The position numbers and the translations under genes were made by a program. From contig OZ025261.1 in NCBI GenBank assembly GCA_964019135.1, positions 32,658,029-32,722,028 on the forward strand: a stretch of DNA of 64,000 bases, written 5' to 3'. Origin of the DNA: Arenicola marina (lineage: Eukaryota > Annelida > Polychaeta > Arenicolidae). The notes under the pieces are model-generated. The model searched no databases and was not told where the DNA came from. It saw nothing but the letters and a program-made list of their open reading frames with translations. Positions 11,371 through 21,720 of this stretch are shown here, piece after piece. Each line of letters starts with the position of its first letter. Position 1 is the stretch's first letter.

Positions 11371-12676
11371 ATCAGTGGTTAGAACCCTCCCCCCCCCCAC
11401 CCCCTTGTCGCCAGAGTTTAGATCCCTCCCCCCCCACCCCCTTGTCGCCAGTGTTTAGAACCCTCTTCTCCCCCTGTCGCCAGTGCTTAGAACCCTCCCC
11501 CCCACCCCCTTGTCGCCAGAGTTTAGATCCCTCCTCTCAACCTGTCGTGAGTGTTTAGAACCCTCCTCTCCCCCTGTCGTCAGTGTCTAGAACCCACCCT
11601 TTCCCCTGTCCTCAGTGTTTAGAACCCTCTTCTCCCCCTGTCGTCAGTGTCTAGAACCCACCCCTCCCCCTGTCACCAGTGTTTAGAACCCTCTTCTCCC
11701 CCTGTCGTCAGTGTCTTGAACCTTACTCTCCTCTCTATCGTCAGCGTTTAGAACCCTCCCATCTCTCTATCGTCAGTGTTTAGAACCCTCCCATCCCTCT
11801 GTTGTCAGTGCTTAGAACCCTCCCTTCCCCCTGTCGTCAGTGTCTAGAACCCTCCCTTCCCCCTGTCGTCAGTGTCTGGAACCCTCCCTTCCCCCTGTCG
11901 TCAGTGTCTAGAACCCTCCTCTCCCCCTGTCGTCAGTGTCTTGAACCCTCCCTTCCCCCTGTCGTCAGTGTCTAGAACCTCTCCTCTCATCCTGCGTCAG
12001 TGTTTAGAACATTACTCTTCCCTTTATCGTCAGTGTTCAGAGCCCTCTTCTCCCAAAGTTGTCAGTGTTTAGAACCCTCCCCTCCCCCGGTCGTCAGTGT
12101 TTAGAACCTTACTACCCTCTCTATCGTCAGTGATTAGAACCCACCCCTCCCCCTCTCATCAGTGTCTGGAACCCTCTTCTCCCTCTGTCGTCAGTGTCTA
12201 GAACCCTCTTCTCCCTCTGTCGTCAGTGTCTAGAACCCTCTTCTCCCTCTGTCGTCAGTGTCTAGAACCCTCTTCTCCCCCTGTCGTCAGTGTTTAGAAC
12301 CCTCCCCTCCCTCTGTCGTCAGTGTCTAGAACCCTCTTCTCCCCCTGTCGTCAGTGTCTAGAGCCTTACTCTCCCCTCTATCGTCAATGTTTAGAACCTA
12401 CCCATCCCTCTGTTGTCAGTGCTTAGAACCCTCGCTTCCCCCTGTCATCAGTGTTTAGGACCTTACTCCCCGCTCTATCGTCAGTGTTTAGAACCTTACT
12501 CCCCTCCCTCTGTTGTCAGTGTTTAGAACCCTCTCCTCCCCCTGTCATCAGGGTTTAGAACCTTACTCCCCGCACTATCGTCAGTGTTTAGAATCCTCTC
12601 CTGCCTCTGTTTTCAGTGTCTAGAACCCTCCTTTACCCCTGTCGTCAGTGTCTGGAACCCTTCTTTCCCCCTGTCC
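11371..12676. repeat. Minisatellite, about 32-bp unit
   Basis: About 41 diverged copies built on GTGTTTAGAACCCTCC followed by a pyrimidine stretch and CTGTCGTCA. Unit length varies by a few bases and substitutions are common, so this array is older than the 41-bp array at 13108. The plus strand is C/T-rich. Confidence 0.93.
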
Positions 12677-12984
12677 TCTTTAAAATGATCTCTGATAAAT
12701 TAGAGTGATAGTGATATCTGTGCTGTTGTGTTGAGTAGGCAATCAGGTAATAATATTGGATTAATTAAAAGAAAAGGTATATCGTCTATTTACTAGTAAT
12801 CCCTTCAGAATGAAGAATTGTTTGTAATACATGTAATTCTATTACAAGTTAGGATCCCGGGCCGAACAGCACTGGCGGGCTGGCGCGGGTACAAGCGCAC
12901 TAACAGTGTCCCTGGGTCTTGATGGGCTAGGACGGGACGCACCCACGCGACGCCATTTCATCGACGAAGAATTGCTCTGCACGC
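12677..12984. other. Intergenic, no gene seen
   Basis: AT-rich to about 12850, then GC-rich. No coding signal. Confidence 0.5.
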
Positions 12985-13079
12985 TCTGCCTGCCTCGGGC
13001 CCATTATATCCCTGTTGTCGCCTACTTCCCCAATCCAGTTTTACACTCGCTCGCCAGGGCGAGGTGCGCAAATTCATAG
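12985..13079 (+). repeat. Dispersed repeat, copy A
   Basis: Contains CTGTTGTCGCCTAC and ACACTCGCTCGCCAGGGC. The same order of motifs occurs reverse-complemented at about 18771-18880. The two copies share roughly 95-110 bp with small indels. No function can be assigned. Confidence 0.65.
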
Positions 13080-13107
13080 GACAGATGCAAATGCGCCTCG
13101 ATTGAAC

Positions 13108-13466
13108 AGCGGTCCTCTACGTGTCTTTCAGATACGATAGGACGGGACAGCGGTCCTCTACGTGTCTTTCAGATACGATAGGACGGGACAGCGGTCCTCT
13201 ACGTGTCTTTCAGATACGATAGGACGGGACAGCGGTCCTCTACGTGTCTTTCAGATACGATAGGACGGGACAGCGGTCCTCTACGTGTCTTTCAGATACG
13301 ATAGGACGGGACAGCGGTCCTCTACGTGTCTTTCAGATACGATAGGACGGGACAGCGGTCCTCTACGTGTCTTTCAGATACGATAGGACGGGACAGCGGT
13401 CCTCTACGTGTCTTTCAGATACGATAGGACGGGACAGCGGTCCTCTACGTGTCTTTCAGATAGGAT
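13108..13466. repeat. Minisatellite, 41-bp unit, homogeneous
   Basis: Eight full copies and a partial one of a 41-bp unit that starts AGCGGTCCTCTACGTGTCTT and ends GATAGGACGGGAC. I see no differences between the full copies, so the expansion is recent or the array is being homogenised. Confidence 0.96.
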
Positions 13467-13849
13467 AGTAGTAGCTAGGAATCGCGAGCGCTCACCTTCG
13501 TTGGCCACAATCAGTACTGTGTCAGTCAGCACACGGCGGCCCTATGTATATCCACCTCACACTTCGACCCGCTTCACGCATTGATCCAGCGCGAATCCGC
13601 CCAAAGGTTTTTCTTGTGTAAAATGATTAAACTTTTGAAATAGACTAATCTTACATTCTGACATTTTTCTTTCAGCGACTACTAGATTTTTCTTATGTAC
13701 AGGAAGTGGATATTAAACAAAGCGACCACATAATTGGCTGAACCTGACCTAATTTGGTGGACTATTGCACTCAGTGGTTGGTTATTCAGGACGCTCTAAC
13801 CACTTTTGGTCATATCGCGTCAATGGGAGAAGGAAGGGAGAGTGGAGCC

Positions 13850-14028
13850 ATGTCCCCGGGGGGTAACCCCCTACTCTTTACGACGAAAGACATGGGATCT
13901 TTATCCTGCGACCACCCAGACATGGCCACAGCGGGGCTCGAACCACCGACCCACGTGCCGTTAGGCTCTCAGGTGACCAGAGCACTCAATGCGAGCGCTC
14001 TAGCCCACTGAGCTGTCGCGCCGGCCCC
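13850..14028 (-). mobile_element. tRNA-derived SINE (family 1)
   Basis: Read on the minus strand it starts GGGGCCGGCGCGAC and continues with an A-box-like CAGCTCAGTGGGCTAGAGCG and a B-box GGTTCGAGCCCC (complement of 13932-13943), spaced as in a tRNA with a long variable region. These are internal RNA polymerase III promoter elements. The 3' tail runs towards 13850 and its end is uncertain. The overlapping plus-strand ORF is incidental. Confidence 0.7.
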
Positions 14029-14473
14029 TTGTACTCAATGGAGAGAGCTACACATACCCAAGTACAATATTCTTATTTTTTATACAGCCAGCGAAAGTAG
14101 ATTGACAGCAAAATGTTGTTTAGCTATCAAATAAAATGAGATATTATAGTAAAGTATAGCTAGAAAGTAGAAACATGAATTTACTAAAATAAATGAACAC
14201 TGATCTCGGTGTAAATGGATGAATTAGTCTGAGATCGAGACAGGGATGAGACATAGGCTATTTCACAACCCGCGGTACAGTGGGCTACTTTTGCGCTCCT
14301 TCGGAATCCGTTTAACATCCAGCGTATTCATGAACCATACTTATCGCTAAATGAATTAAATTAAATAGGATATTGGGGGGGGGGGGGCACCCGGTCGCCA
14401 ATGCAAATTTGAAAAATTGCCGAAACGTAATCAAGCTAAGCAAAGGCATTTCTGTAACTACGCACATAGCTCA

Positions 14474-14701
14474 AATAATATACATAATACTTGAGCAGAC
14501 CGGCCAACAAGCGACTGAACATGATTCGGATTGCTGTCCAACTACGGGAAGGGTGATGACAAATGGAGCATCTTTTAATGTTTTCTTTAAATGGATCTGC
14601 AACGTGGTCTTGCCTGTTCCTGCCTGACCAGTCATTAATAGGTTGCGCCCGCTTTCTGCTAATCGTAATGCTTCTTACGCTTCGTTATGTAGAGGGTCCA
14701 T
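14474..14701 (-). pseudogene. P-loop NTPase relic, possibly PIF1-like helicase
   Basis: The minus strand encodes GRNLLMTGQAGTGKTT, a clear Walker A motif (GQAGTGKT at 14606-14629), preceded by EALRLAES. That layout resembles the start of PIF1-type helicase domains, although STAND or AAA ATPases have similar P-loops. An in-frame TAA at 14675-14677, where PIF1 proteins often have Q (CAA), separates it from an upstream MDPLHNEA. The frame ends at 14471-14473 with no Walker B seen. It lies between the inverted repeats at 13478 and 15304, so it may be a remnant of a mobile element's helicase. Confidence 0.5.
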
Positions 14702-15694
14702 ATGTATGAAGCATCGGCACCATCCTCTCACAGCAGAGCGTGTCCACCCCCTCCTCCATAAGGCATTGGCCCCCAGGGTATATCTTCCTTCAGAGCAAAT
14801 TTTGTAAACATGGACATGTGATCAAACCCTGGCGGAAATGGTGCGTTTGTTTAATAACGTCATTTATATTATAACCGTTGAATATTTTGGGGCATTCACA
14901 GTGCTAAATATAATTCCATGATCTACACACAGTGTCCACTCCCCCCTTGAGGAAATTACAAAATGACTGAAGCCACCCCCCCCCATGGTCATTTGCATAT
15001 ACATGCCACTTCCGCTTCCTGTACATCAGCAAGGTCGCAAAGGACTATTTGAAGTGTGTTTTTGTGGCAAACTTGCTCCTGTAGTCGATGTTAAATGTCA
15101 CGATATAAGCTTAGTCTATTTCAAAAGTTTAATTATTTTAGACAAAAAAAAATATTTGGGTGGATTCGCGCTTGATTAATGCGCGAGGCGGGTGGAAGGA
15201 TCAGGTGAATAGGTTGCTTACTCTTGGGTATATTATACATAGGGCCGCCGTGTACTGACTGACACAGTACGGATTGTGGCCAACGGAGGTGAGCGCTCGT
15301 GGTAGCAATAAATATAGATACAGCGACCGATAACATCTTCACGACGTCACTTGCTGTACGATGAGTGTGATAAAGCTCATGCGAAAGCAACGTGTGCTTT
15401 ATGAACTCGGCCCTCGATCTCGCTGCTTGGGAAACAGACACCGTCTACTTCCTCGTAACTAGATATCCGCATATCTCTTCAAAGTTGCCGACCGCGGTGA
15501 TAACATGGGCATTTGATCCACATTTGCCAGTAGGCATCTCCTACACGTGTGGTAACACACCTGACAGAAAGACAGCGTGTTTAATGCGCTTCAGTCTTTG
15601 TTTTCATTACTTTCAGTCTATAAATAGATCCACCGCCACATGCAAAAAGGGGGTTAAACTATCGCAAGCCGTTTTAATAAAAAATCACCAATTC

Positions 15695-16345
15695 AAGATA
15701 TCTTGAATTATTTAAAGATATCTTGAATTTAATTCAAGATATCTTAAATTCAATTCAAGATATGTGACACATCTATTTTTTCTCATCAAAAATAGGTGAG
15801 ATTTCAAGATATCTTGAAATCAATTTCAGATATCTTGAAATCAATTTCAGATATCTTGAAATCAATTTCAGATATCTTGAAACCAATTTCAGATATCTTG
15901 AATGCAATTTCAGATATCTTGAATTGAATTCAAGATATCTTAAATTAAATTATGGATATGTGACAGATCTTATTTTTCTCATAAAAAATAGGTGTGATTT
16001 CAAGATATCTCAAATTCAATTTCAGATATCTTGAAATCATTTTAAGATATCTTGAATTCAATTAAAGATATCTTGAAATCACACCTATATTTTATGAGAA
16101 AAAAAAGATGCGTCACATATCCATAATTGAATTTAAGATATCTTGAATTGAATTCAAGATATCTTAAAATCACACCTATTTTTTATGAGAAAAAATAGAT
16201 GCGTCACATATCCATAATTGAATTTAAGATATCTTGAATTCAATTCAAGATATCTTAAATTCACACCTATTTTTTATGAGCAAAAAATAGATGCGTCACA
16301 TATCCATAATTGAATTTAAGATATCTTGAATTCAATTCAAGATAT
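15695..16345. repeat. Left GATATC palindrome array
   Basis: Tandem imperfect units around the palindrome TTCAAGATATCTTGAA; part has a clean 21-bp period (ATATCTTGAAATCAATTTCAG). It is interleaved with a block containing ATATGTGACACATCTATTTT in both orientations. Each unit can self-pair and the whole arm can pair with the right arm at 17331-17820. Confidence 0.9.
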
Positions 16346-16600
16346 CTTTAATACCCGTCAAAAGACCGGAAGTGTACTCTCCATCGATCGAGTGTCGTCA
16401 GATGAAAGTTACTATTTAAAAAAAAAAAAAAACATTCATTGTGATCCAAAACTGGCGGAGAAAACACTTGTGTAGAGTGACGTTAATGTGCTGATGACGT
16501 AACACGCATGAAGTAATCTTCGCCAGAGGGAGCACCAACGTCCCACTTTCCGGAGGTTTCTATACGATACGTTATTGGCCAGGAACCAGGCACAATCAAT

Positions 16601-16759
16601 ATGGCGACGAAGCGGCCGAAATGCCGGGCCATGCGAGGGGCAGTATACCCATTTTCTAGAAATGCTTCTAGCTGCTGCTTCGAAATGTCCAGACGGAGTC
16701 TCCCTCTCTCGCCGGGTCATGTAAATGAATTGATACATACAATCAGAGATAAATTTTGA
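16601..16759 (+). CDS. Short ORF in TIR-element core, unrecognised
   Basis: A 52-codon frame starts MATKRPKCRAMRGAVYPF and ends HTIRDKF. I do not recognise the protein. The sequence before the ATG is promoter-like: a TGACGTAA CRE-type site (about 16495-16502) and an inverted CCAAT box (ATTGG, about 16574). CATGTAAAT near codon 40 could be a splice donor, making this a captured first exon. It could equally be chance. Confidence 0.2.
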   Translation: MATKRPKCRAMRGAVYPFSRNASSCCFEMSRRSLPLSPGHVNELIHTIRDKF

Positions 16760-16974
16760 GTGTATGCATGCTATTTTGTACATAACTTTGTAAGGCTTTC
16801 CAAAATATTCATAGAAGTCAGTTGCGGTATGTATGTCACAAAAGATTTATCATAGCCAGGTCTTTGATGTCACTGGCTTCAGCACAAGTGTTGCTTTTGA
16901 TAATACACTGGAGCGAGGTGCAGTCAGAAGATTTAGTATCTTCGTTGGAACGGCGACACAGAGTGTTAGCTAGG

Positions 16975-17284
16975 TTATATTGTTGAGTCCTTAGCGGTTT
17001 GCCTAGCCACAGCATGGAAGGCTATACCGTCCTCCTTTTGTTGTTCATCCACTTCCGTATTCGAATTGTCAGGAGTTTGACAAAGGGCGAGGAGCCCATC
17101 GATGGCTCCGGGCGCTTCCGCATAGGCGGCTTCGTCGAAATAGTACGAAATACGATCAACATTATTTAGTACTGTGGACAAAATATTATAAGCCCTTTGG
17201 TTATCACCATTGATCAAAACGAGCTCAGCCTCACGGAGCGATCGCAACATTCGAGCCTTCACCGAACCCGTGCTAGGCGCCGCC
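16975..17284 (-). CDS. ORF in TIR-element core, unrecognised
   Basis: From the ATG ending at 17284 the minus strand reads MAAPSTGSVKARMLRSLREA and continues for about 102 codons. The N-terminal half looks like an amphipathic helix; the C-terminal part is acidic. I prefer this start to the longer frame starting at 17352 because of its Kozak-like context (AACAATGGCGG) and a CACGTGA E-box just upstream. It converges on the ORF at 16601. No family is recognised; it may be a captured host exon or an element-encoded protein. Confidence 0.3.
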
Positions 17285-17330
17285 ATTGTTATCACGTGAG
17301 ATGGGTCTCCGTGTTCAAAACAGCGCCCTC

Positions 17331-17820
17331 TTTCTAGATATCCTAAATCCAATTATGGATATGTGACACATCTATTTTTTCTCATAAAAATAGGTGTGAT
17401 TTCAAGATATCTTCAATTCAATTATGGATATGTGACACATCTATTCTTCCTCATAAAAAATAGGTGTGATTTCAAGATATCTTCAATTCAATTATGGATA
17501 TGTGACACACCTATTTTTTCCCATAAAAAATAGGTGTGATTTCAAGATATCTTCAAATCATTTTAAGATATCTTCAAATCATTTTAAGATATCTTCAATT
17601 CAATTTAAGATATCTGGAATACAATTGAAATTGGGATAAGTAGAAAGTAATTTCAGATATCTGGAATTGAATTCAAGATATCTTAAAATGATTTGAAGAT
17701 ATCTGAAATTGAATTCAAGATATCTGAAATTGAATTCCAGATATCTAAAATTGAATTCCAGATATCTAAAATTGAATTCAAGATATCTGAAAATGAATTC
17801 AAGATATCTTGAATTGGTGA
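17331..17820. repeat. Right GATATC palindrome array
   Basis: The inverted counterpart of the left arm: units around AGATATCTTCAATTCA and GATATCTGAAATTGAATTC, with three copies of a block containing ATGGATATGTGACACATCTA. Unit types differ from the left arm more than the termini do, suggesting the arms evolve by internal slippage. Confidence 0.9.
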
Positions 17821-17846
17821 TTTTTTATTAAAACGGCTTGCGATAT

Positions 17847-18200
17847 ATATGCACGGTCACAGTGTGTGCATGCATATGTCTTGGTGTCGTGTACGACACA
17901 GTTCAAACGAGCTAGGTCACGAAGGTGTTGCGTTCGACCACGCGTACGGTGTTCTAAGGTCCATATGGCGTTTACGCCAAAAACTCCCTCTCTAATCATT
18001 TCAAGGCGTCTGTATTTTGGTTGGGACAATTTGGTGGTTAACAGTTGTTCCGACCTGCGCCGCACGGCCGTTCTCACCAACTTTTTCCAGTCGCCTTTGA
18101 TAGGAAAGTTATCCATGAACCTAAAAACGATTCCTTCTAGATTATATTTCTTCAGGATCTCTATGATGTCCCTAATATACCCAAACTTTATTTGGTAATT
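17847..18200 (-). pseudogene. Possible non-LTR retrotransposon C-terminal fragment
   Basis: An open minus frame contains YIRDIIEILKKYNLEGI, FPIKGDWKKLVRTAV and a later W-rich and R-rich stretch. The pattern of a helix, then FPxKxxWKxLV, then a conserved tryptophan resembles the region after the reverse transcriptase in animal LINEs, but similarity is judged by eye. The frame runs into the right terminus of the TIR element, which appears to have inserted beside or in it. No reverse-transcriptase motifs are present. Confidence 0.4.
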
Positions 18201-18357
18201 AACAGATTGTGTTTGCCTCCAGAGAACCATTTCGTAGTTAACAGATTGTGTTTGCCTCTAGAGAACAATTTCGTAGTTAACAGATTGTGCTTGCCTCTGT
18301 AGAGCCATTTCGTAGGTAACAGATTGTGTTTGCCTCTGGAGAGCCATTTTAGAGAAT
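18190..18357. repeat. Minisatellite, 39-bp unit, about four copies
   Basis: The unit contains AACAGATTGTGTTTGCCTCT then AGAGAACAATTTCGTAGTT. The 39-bp length keeps a minus frame open (13-residue repeat with KHNLLTTK); this is not treated as coding. Confidence 0.9.
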
Positions 18358-18770
18358 AACTACATATAATGTGTTGCAGCCTACGATTTGTTAAAAACAA
18401 GAGGGCCGTAACGCTTTAACGGTGTTGACAGAAGCACTGTTCCGTATGAACCTCCTGTTTGAGTTCAAGCTCCCCGCACGGTGGCGCTACGCAAGCTCCG
18501 CTTTTACCGCTGCTGTCGGCCGGGGGCAAATTTCAAGATTCTTGAAAAACGGTCAAATCAGCTGTAATTTTCTGCAACATTATAGTTTTCAACTATCAAA
18601 CATAAAAATAACGAGCTTTGCGTATTTAATACAGCAAAACACATCTTGTACCCTTTCGAAAAAGTTATAATTGTGACAGAACTCTTTTCTTTTCACCCAA
18701 CTGATTTCAGGCGTTATTAGGCTTAGGTTGGATCCCAGCACTAATTTGTGGAAATGCGCGACGCATTTTT
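18358..18770. other. Intergenic, no gene seen
   Basis: CACGGTGGCGCTACG near 18479 is only a partial CTCF-like core. No convincing ORF. Confidence 0.45.
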
Positions 18771-18880
18771 CCTAGTAATCTGCGCAGCGCTGCCCTGGCG
18801 AGCGAGTGTGAAAATGCATTGAGAACGTAGGCGACAACAGAGATATAATGGAGCCCTAGCGGAGTGGGTCGAAGGCAGAG
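18771..18880 (-). repeat. Dispersed repeat, copy B
   Basis: The reverse complement contains ATTATATCTCTGTTGTCGCC, CACACTCGCTCGCCAGGGC and CTCTGCCT, matching copy A at 12985-13079 in order and spacing. The two copies are inverted and 5.8 kb apart. Confidence 0.65.
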
Positions 18881-19648
18881 AGTGGTTTGAGTTATGTAGA
18901 TGACTGATATTTAGAGTACATATGAATACACTACGACATAGAATGTGGCATGGTTGTATTGTCTGGATCTGAAACTTGTTCGTTTATTAACAATATACTG
19001 TCACATTTGCATTACCATGTGAATAATTAATTTAAATTTAATATTTAGCTTGATTAGACGAAATCAATCAACTTAAATGTATTTTTTGTTTTGCGCTGCA
19101 TGCTCACGGCTTCTTGAACAGTCAATCAAATGATAATTTTGTCAAATTTCGGGACTCGGTAATGTACTGAGCATTATCTACTCGATGCAACACGCCCTTC
19201 AATATACTGGCCGATAAAACATCTCCTTGTTTTTGAATGGAGTTCAGTCCGCTAGGATCCATTCGTTTAACCTGTTAACTGCTAGTCCTGATGCGTGTAG
19301 AATGTTTTTCGCCTACTATATCTAGGAGGGTGGGGGGGGGGCGGGGGCGGGGGCGGCTAGGGTTTTGGGGGGGAGGCTCGAAAAGTGTTTCCGGGGAAAC
19401 CGGCTGGCCTCGTCATTACGTCATCACAAACCTGATGACAACCTGACGTGTTTCAGTGTAGTTGTCACACTTCTGTTGTAATACAGGCGTTGATTTCCTT
19501 AGCTTTCCAATGAGTATCCATGTCGGTGTGTGACATTGGTAGAGTGAACATGTAATAGGGGGACGCGAGGCCGGAGTCCGGATAGGTTGATAAGCGCCGT
19601 GCCGCGCTCCCCAACACCTTGATGGGTTCATTATGACCGAGCCGTAGA
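18881..19648. other. Intergenic, no gene seen
   Basis: AT-rich, then a G-rich segment at 19325-19375 with several G runs of 6-9. No coding signal. Confidence 0.5.
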
Positions 19649-19650
19649 TA

Positions 19651-20571
19651 CAGTGCGCGTCACTTAATCGCACTTCGGTTAAACGCAACTTCCGCTTAAT
19701 CGCAAAAAATTCAAATCCCAACGCCATTTCCCACACAAGCCCATGTTAACAACTTCGGTTAATCGCAAATTCCGCTTAATGGCAACACAAATGTACCTGA
19801 AAACGATCGGGAACTTCGGATAATTGCAACATTCGAGGTAAAACCCAGGTGTTGATAGCGGGCATGTAGAGACAATGCGCTATCAGCTGACACTTAACAC
19901 CTTCATAGCTTTGTTATCGCCGGATTGACAGTCTGCACCAACGAACACAAGCCACATGCTTTGTTATTCTTTTAGTCTCTTTGCGTTCGGGTGATTGGCA
20001 TTTGTTCTTGGGTTGTTTGTTCCTCGCTGTGATGTGAGACGTAATAACATATGAGATGCTGCTGTCGCCTATACTTCTTCAGGCACCAAACATGGCTTCA
20101 TTATAAGATCATGGCCAAACAGAAGCGGACAGACCTCTCTCTCGCTGACAAGGTTGAAGTCATCAGGCTCAAAGACCAGAAGGTCTCGCAAATGCAGATA
20201 TCTCAGCAGTTCCCAGAGTTCTCGCATCATTGCAGGGAGTCCGTTTTGTGCCACAAGGATGAAAACAAAACCCTGATCGCCAGCGTAGGCCCATTACCAA
20301 AGCCACATCCGTGAATAATGCTATATGAAGGTGTCATAGGCCTGTCATAGTCAAAATATGTCAACAATTTCCAATGATGAGCAGTGTTGTATAATGAATG
20401 TTTAGCGTATACACGTGTATCTGAAACGTGTATAGACCCAATACGTGTACATGCATGTACGTGTAGTCCGTTCTGACCTGTCAAAACAACCAACTTCGGA
20501 TAATCGCAACTTCGGTAAATGGCAACTTTTTTTGCTGACAGATAGAAGTTGCAATTAGGCGGGGTGCACTG
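19651..20571 (+). mobile_element. Deleted Tigger/pogo-type DNA transposon
   Basis: Left end CAGTGCGCGTCACTTAATCG and right end (reverse complement) CAGTGCACCCCGCCTAATTG are imperfect TIRs, each bordered by TA (19649-19650 and 20572-20573), the target used by Tc1/mariner/pogo elements. Subterminal repeats of the type ACTTCGGTTAATCGCAA recur on both sides. The interior has only the start of a transposase, so this is a non-autonomous internal-deletion copy of 921 bp. Confidence 0.85.
20111..20314 (+). pseudogene. Tigger/pogo transposase N-terminal fragment
   Basis: Reads MAKQKRTDLSLADKVEVIRL, then KVSQMQISQQF. This fits the CENP-B/pogo N-terminal helix-turn-helix of Tigger transposases (basic start, LxxKxEVI, SQxxIxxxF), which binds the TIRs. 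It loses similarity after about residue 35 and stops at residue 67; the second DNA-binding domain and the DDE catalytic domain are absent. It cannot encode an active transposase. Confidence 0.75.
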
Positions 20572-20573
20572 TA

Positions 20574-21210
20574 TATATATATTTATATGGTGTACTATCA
20601 GTGGTGTACCTAAAGTAATCCAATAAAAAAATGATAATATTAATAATAATATTATTATTTGTTATAGCTATAAAACGATGCTAGAGTAAAGAGGATGTCT
20701 CATACCAGATTCCAGGTTGGTGTCAGGATCTTCCGCACGCGCGTCCCTCAATGATCAATTCCAGACGGCTCGCGTGAAAGCTGAGTTAGAGTGGAGTTGC
20801 TGCTGGGATTCGATTAACATGGCTTCCTCTCAAACAGTCCTCCCTATTCATCCCTACCCCCCCCCCCCCCCCACCCGACACCTCCCTATTTCTCTCCCGC
20901 CTCGTCCCTTCCCCCACAGACAATTACCGCGCTACACCTGAAACATTAACCATTGTTGTGGGCACCAATCGGTTTCCGCTGCCACTGGTGTAACATTAAG
21001 AGCGTCTAACGCTCATATTATATCGTTTCTTACTATTCCTTTCCACCGTGGTATCATATTTTAAGATATATCCACCCGGCCAATGCAAATCATAACGCCC
21101 TACATAAATACGTGCCAATGATAAAATGCGTCAAGCTTTCCAAAGCCAAATGTCTCTGAGCGTCCGCTTCGTGCAACAGTTTGGCGACTTTTTCATTAGG
21201 TTACACATCA
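20574..21210. other. Intergenic with AT repeats and a C run
   Basis: TATATA and AATAATATTATTA stretches to 20660 and a 16-nt poly-C at 20857-20872. No gene seen. Confidence 0.5.
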
Positions 21211-21558
21211 GGGCCCGTATTCTCAAACGAGTTGCGATCTTCGCAACTCTACTTCCTCGCAAATATTGCTGCGAAAAATCGCAAAAGTTGCGTTTCATCG
21301 CAAGTGGTATGCTCGAAAAGTTAAGATAAAGATCTTCCTAACTTTCATCGCAAAATTTGCGATGTGTTCATACGTCTCGCAACTAGTCGCAACTAGTCAG
21401 TAATCATGGTGGCAATTTTCATGGCGAGTCACTTATTTCGACGAAGGCTCCGACAGCGAATCGTTAGGCTTCGTGAAGATCCATTCACGAATCTCAACAA
21501 CAATAAGGTGTTTATATGGATATGTTGTGGTATCATTATCAGGCCGCAGTGCAGCTAA
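21211..21558 (+). mobile_element. Possible PIF/Harbinger-like fragment
   Basis: Starts GGGCCCGTATTCTCAAACGA, a terminus style common in invertebrate DNA transposons, followed by many TTGCGA/TCGCAA inverted motifs including a perfect hairpin GAGTTGCGA-TCT-TCGCAACTC at 21229-21249. A short ORF follows at 21421. No matching right terminus was found, so it is truncated or the end has diverged. Confidence 0.4.
21421..21558 (+). pseudogene. Harbinger-type transposase N-terminal remnant (tentative)
   Basis: A 45-codon frame starting MASHLFRRRLRQRIVRLRED, then PFTNLNNNKVF. The run of arginines followed by an (R/L)REDPF and acidic or polar helix resembles the N-terminus of many PIF/Harbinger nucleases, judged by eye. 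It stops at TAA 21556-21558, far short of any catalytic domain. Confidence 0.35.
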
Positions 21559-21720
21559 AATAGCGTCTTTGTTCCAATCTAAGCGCGCGTGGCTAATTAA
21601 GTGACGTCAAATGTATTGTGACGCAATGCATCAAAGATGTTACTTAGCAGCGAACTATACCTACACGTGACACCGACACCCCCCCCCCCCCCCACCATCA
21701 ACTGCTTTAGTAACCTATAT

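Larger units (their letters stand above)
13478..15304. mobile_element. Candidate element with ~170-200 bp inverted ends
   Basis: Sequence at 13478-13650 (CGAGCGCTCACC, GTTGGCCACAATC, GTACTGTGTCAGTCAG, ACACGGCGGCCCTATGTATA) recurs reverse-complemented at about 15110-15304 in the same order, through AATTAAACTTTTGAAATAGA. This brackets 1.8 kb containing a SINE and a broken P-loop NTPase relic. It may be an old DNA transposon with long TIRs, or two inverted copies of one repeat; no target-site duplication was found. Confidence 0.45.
15662..17843. mobile_element. TA-flanked TIR element with palindromic-array arms
   Basis: The left end TCGCAAGCCGTTTTAATAAA (15662) matches the reverse complement of the right end, which stops with CGGCTTGCGA at 17843; the match runs on to about 45 bp through AAAAATCACCAATTC and a GATATC palindrome. 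Both ends are bordered by TA (15660-15661 and 17844-17845), as expected for a TA target-site duplication. Both arms consist of many short units around AAGATATCTT, mixed with a longer block containing ATATGTGACACATCTATTTT. The unique core (about 16346-17330) has two short ORFs. No transposase is recognised, so it is non-autonomous or of an unknown type. A truncated relative ends at 53266 with the same terminus. Confidence 0.8.

Noticed and set aside
13850..14028. Genuine tRNA gene
   Set aside because: It has A- and B-box-like elements but the acceptor stem does not pair and the sequence continues into an unrelated tail, so it is a SINE.
18188..18400. Minus ORF with a repeated KHNLLTTK motif
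   Set aside because: Created by the four-copy 39-bp tandem repeat.
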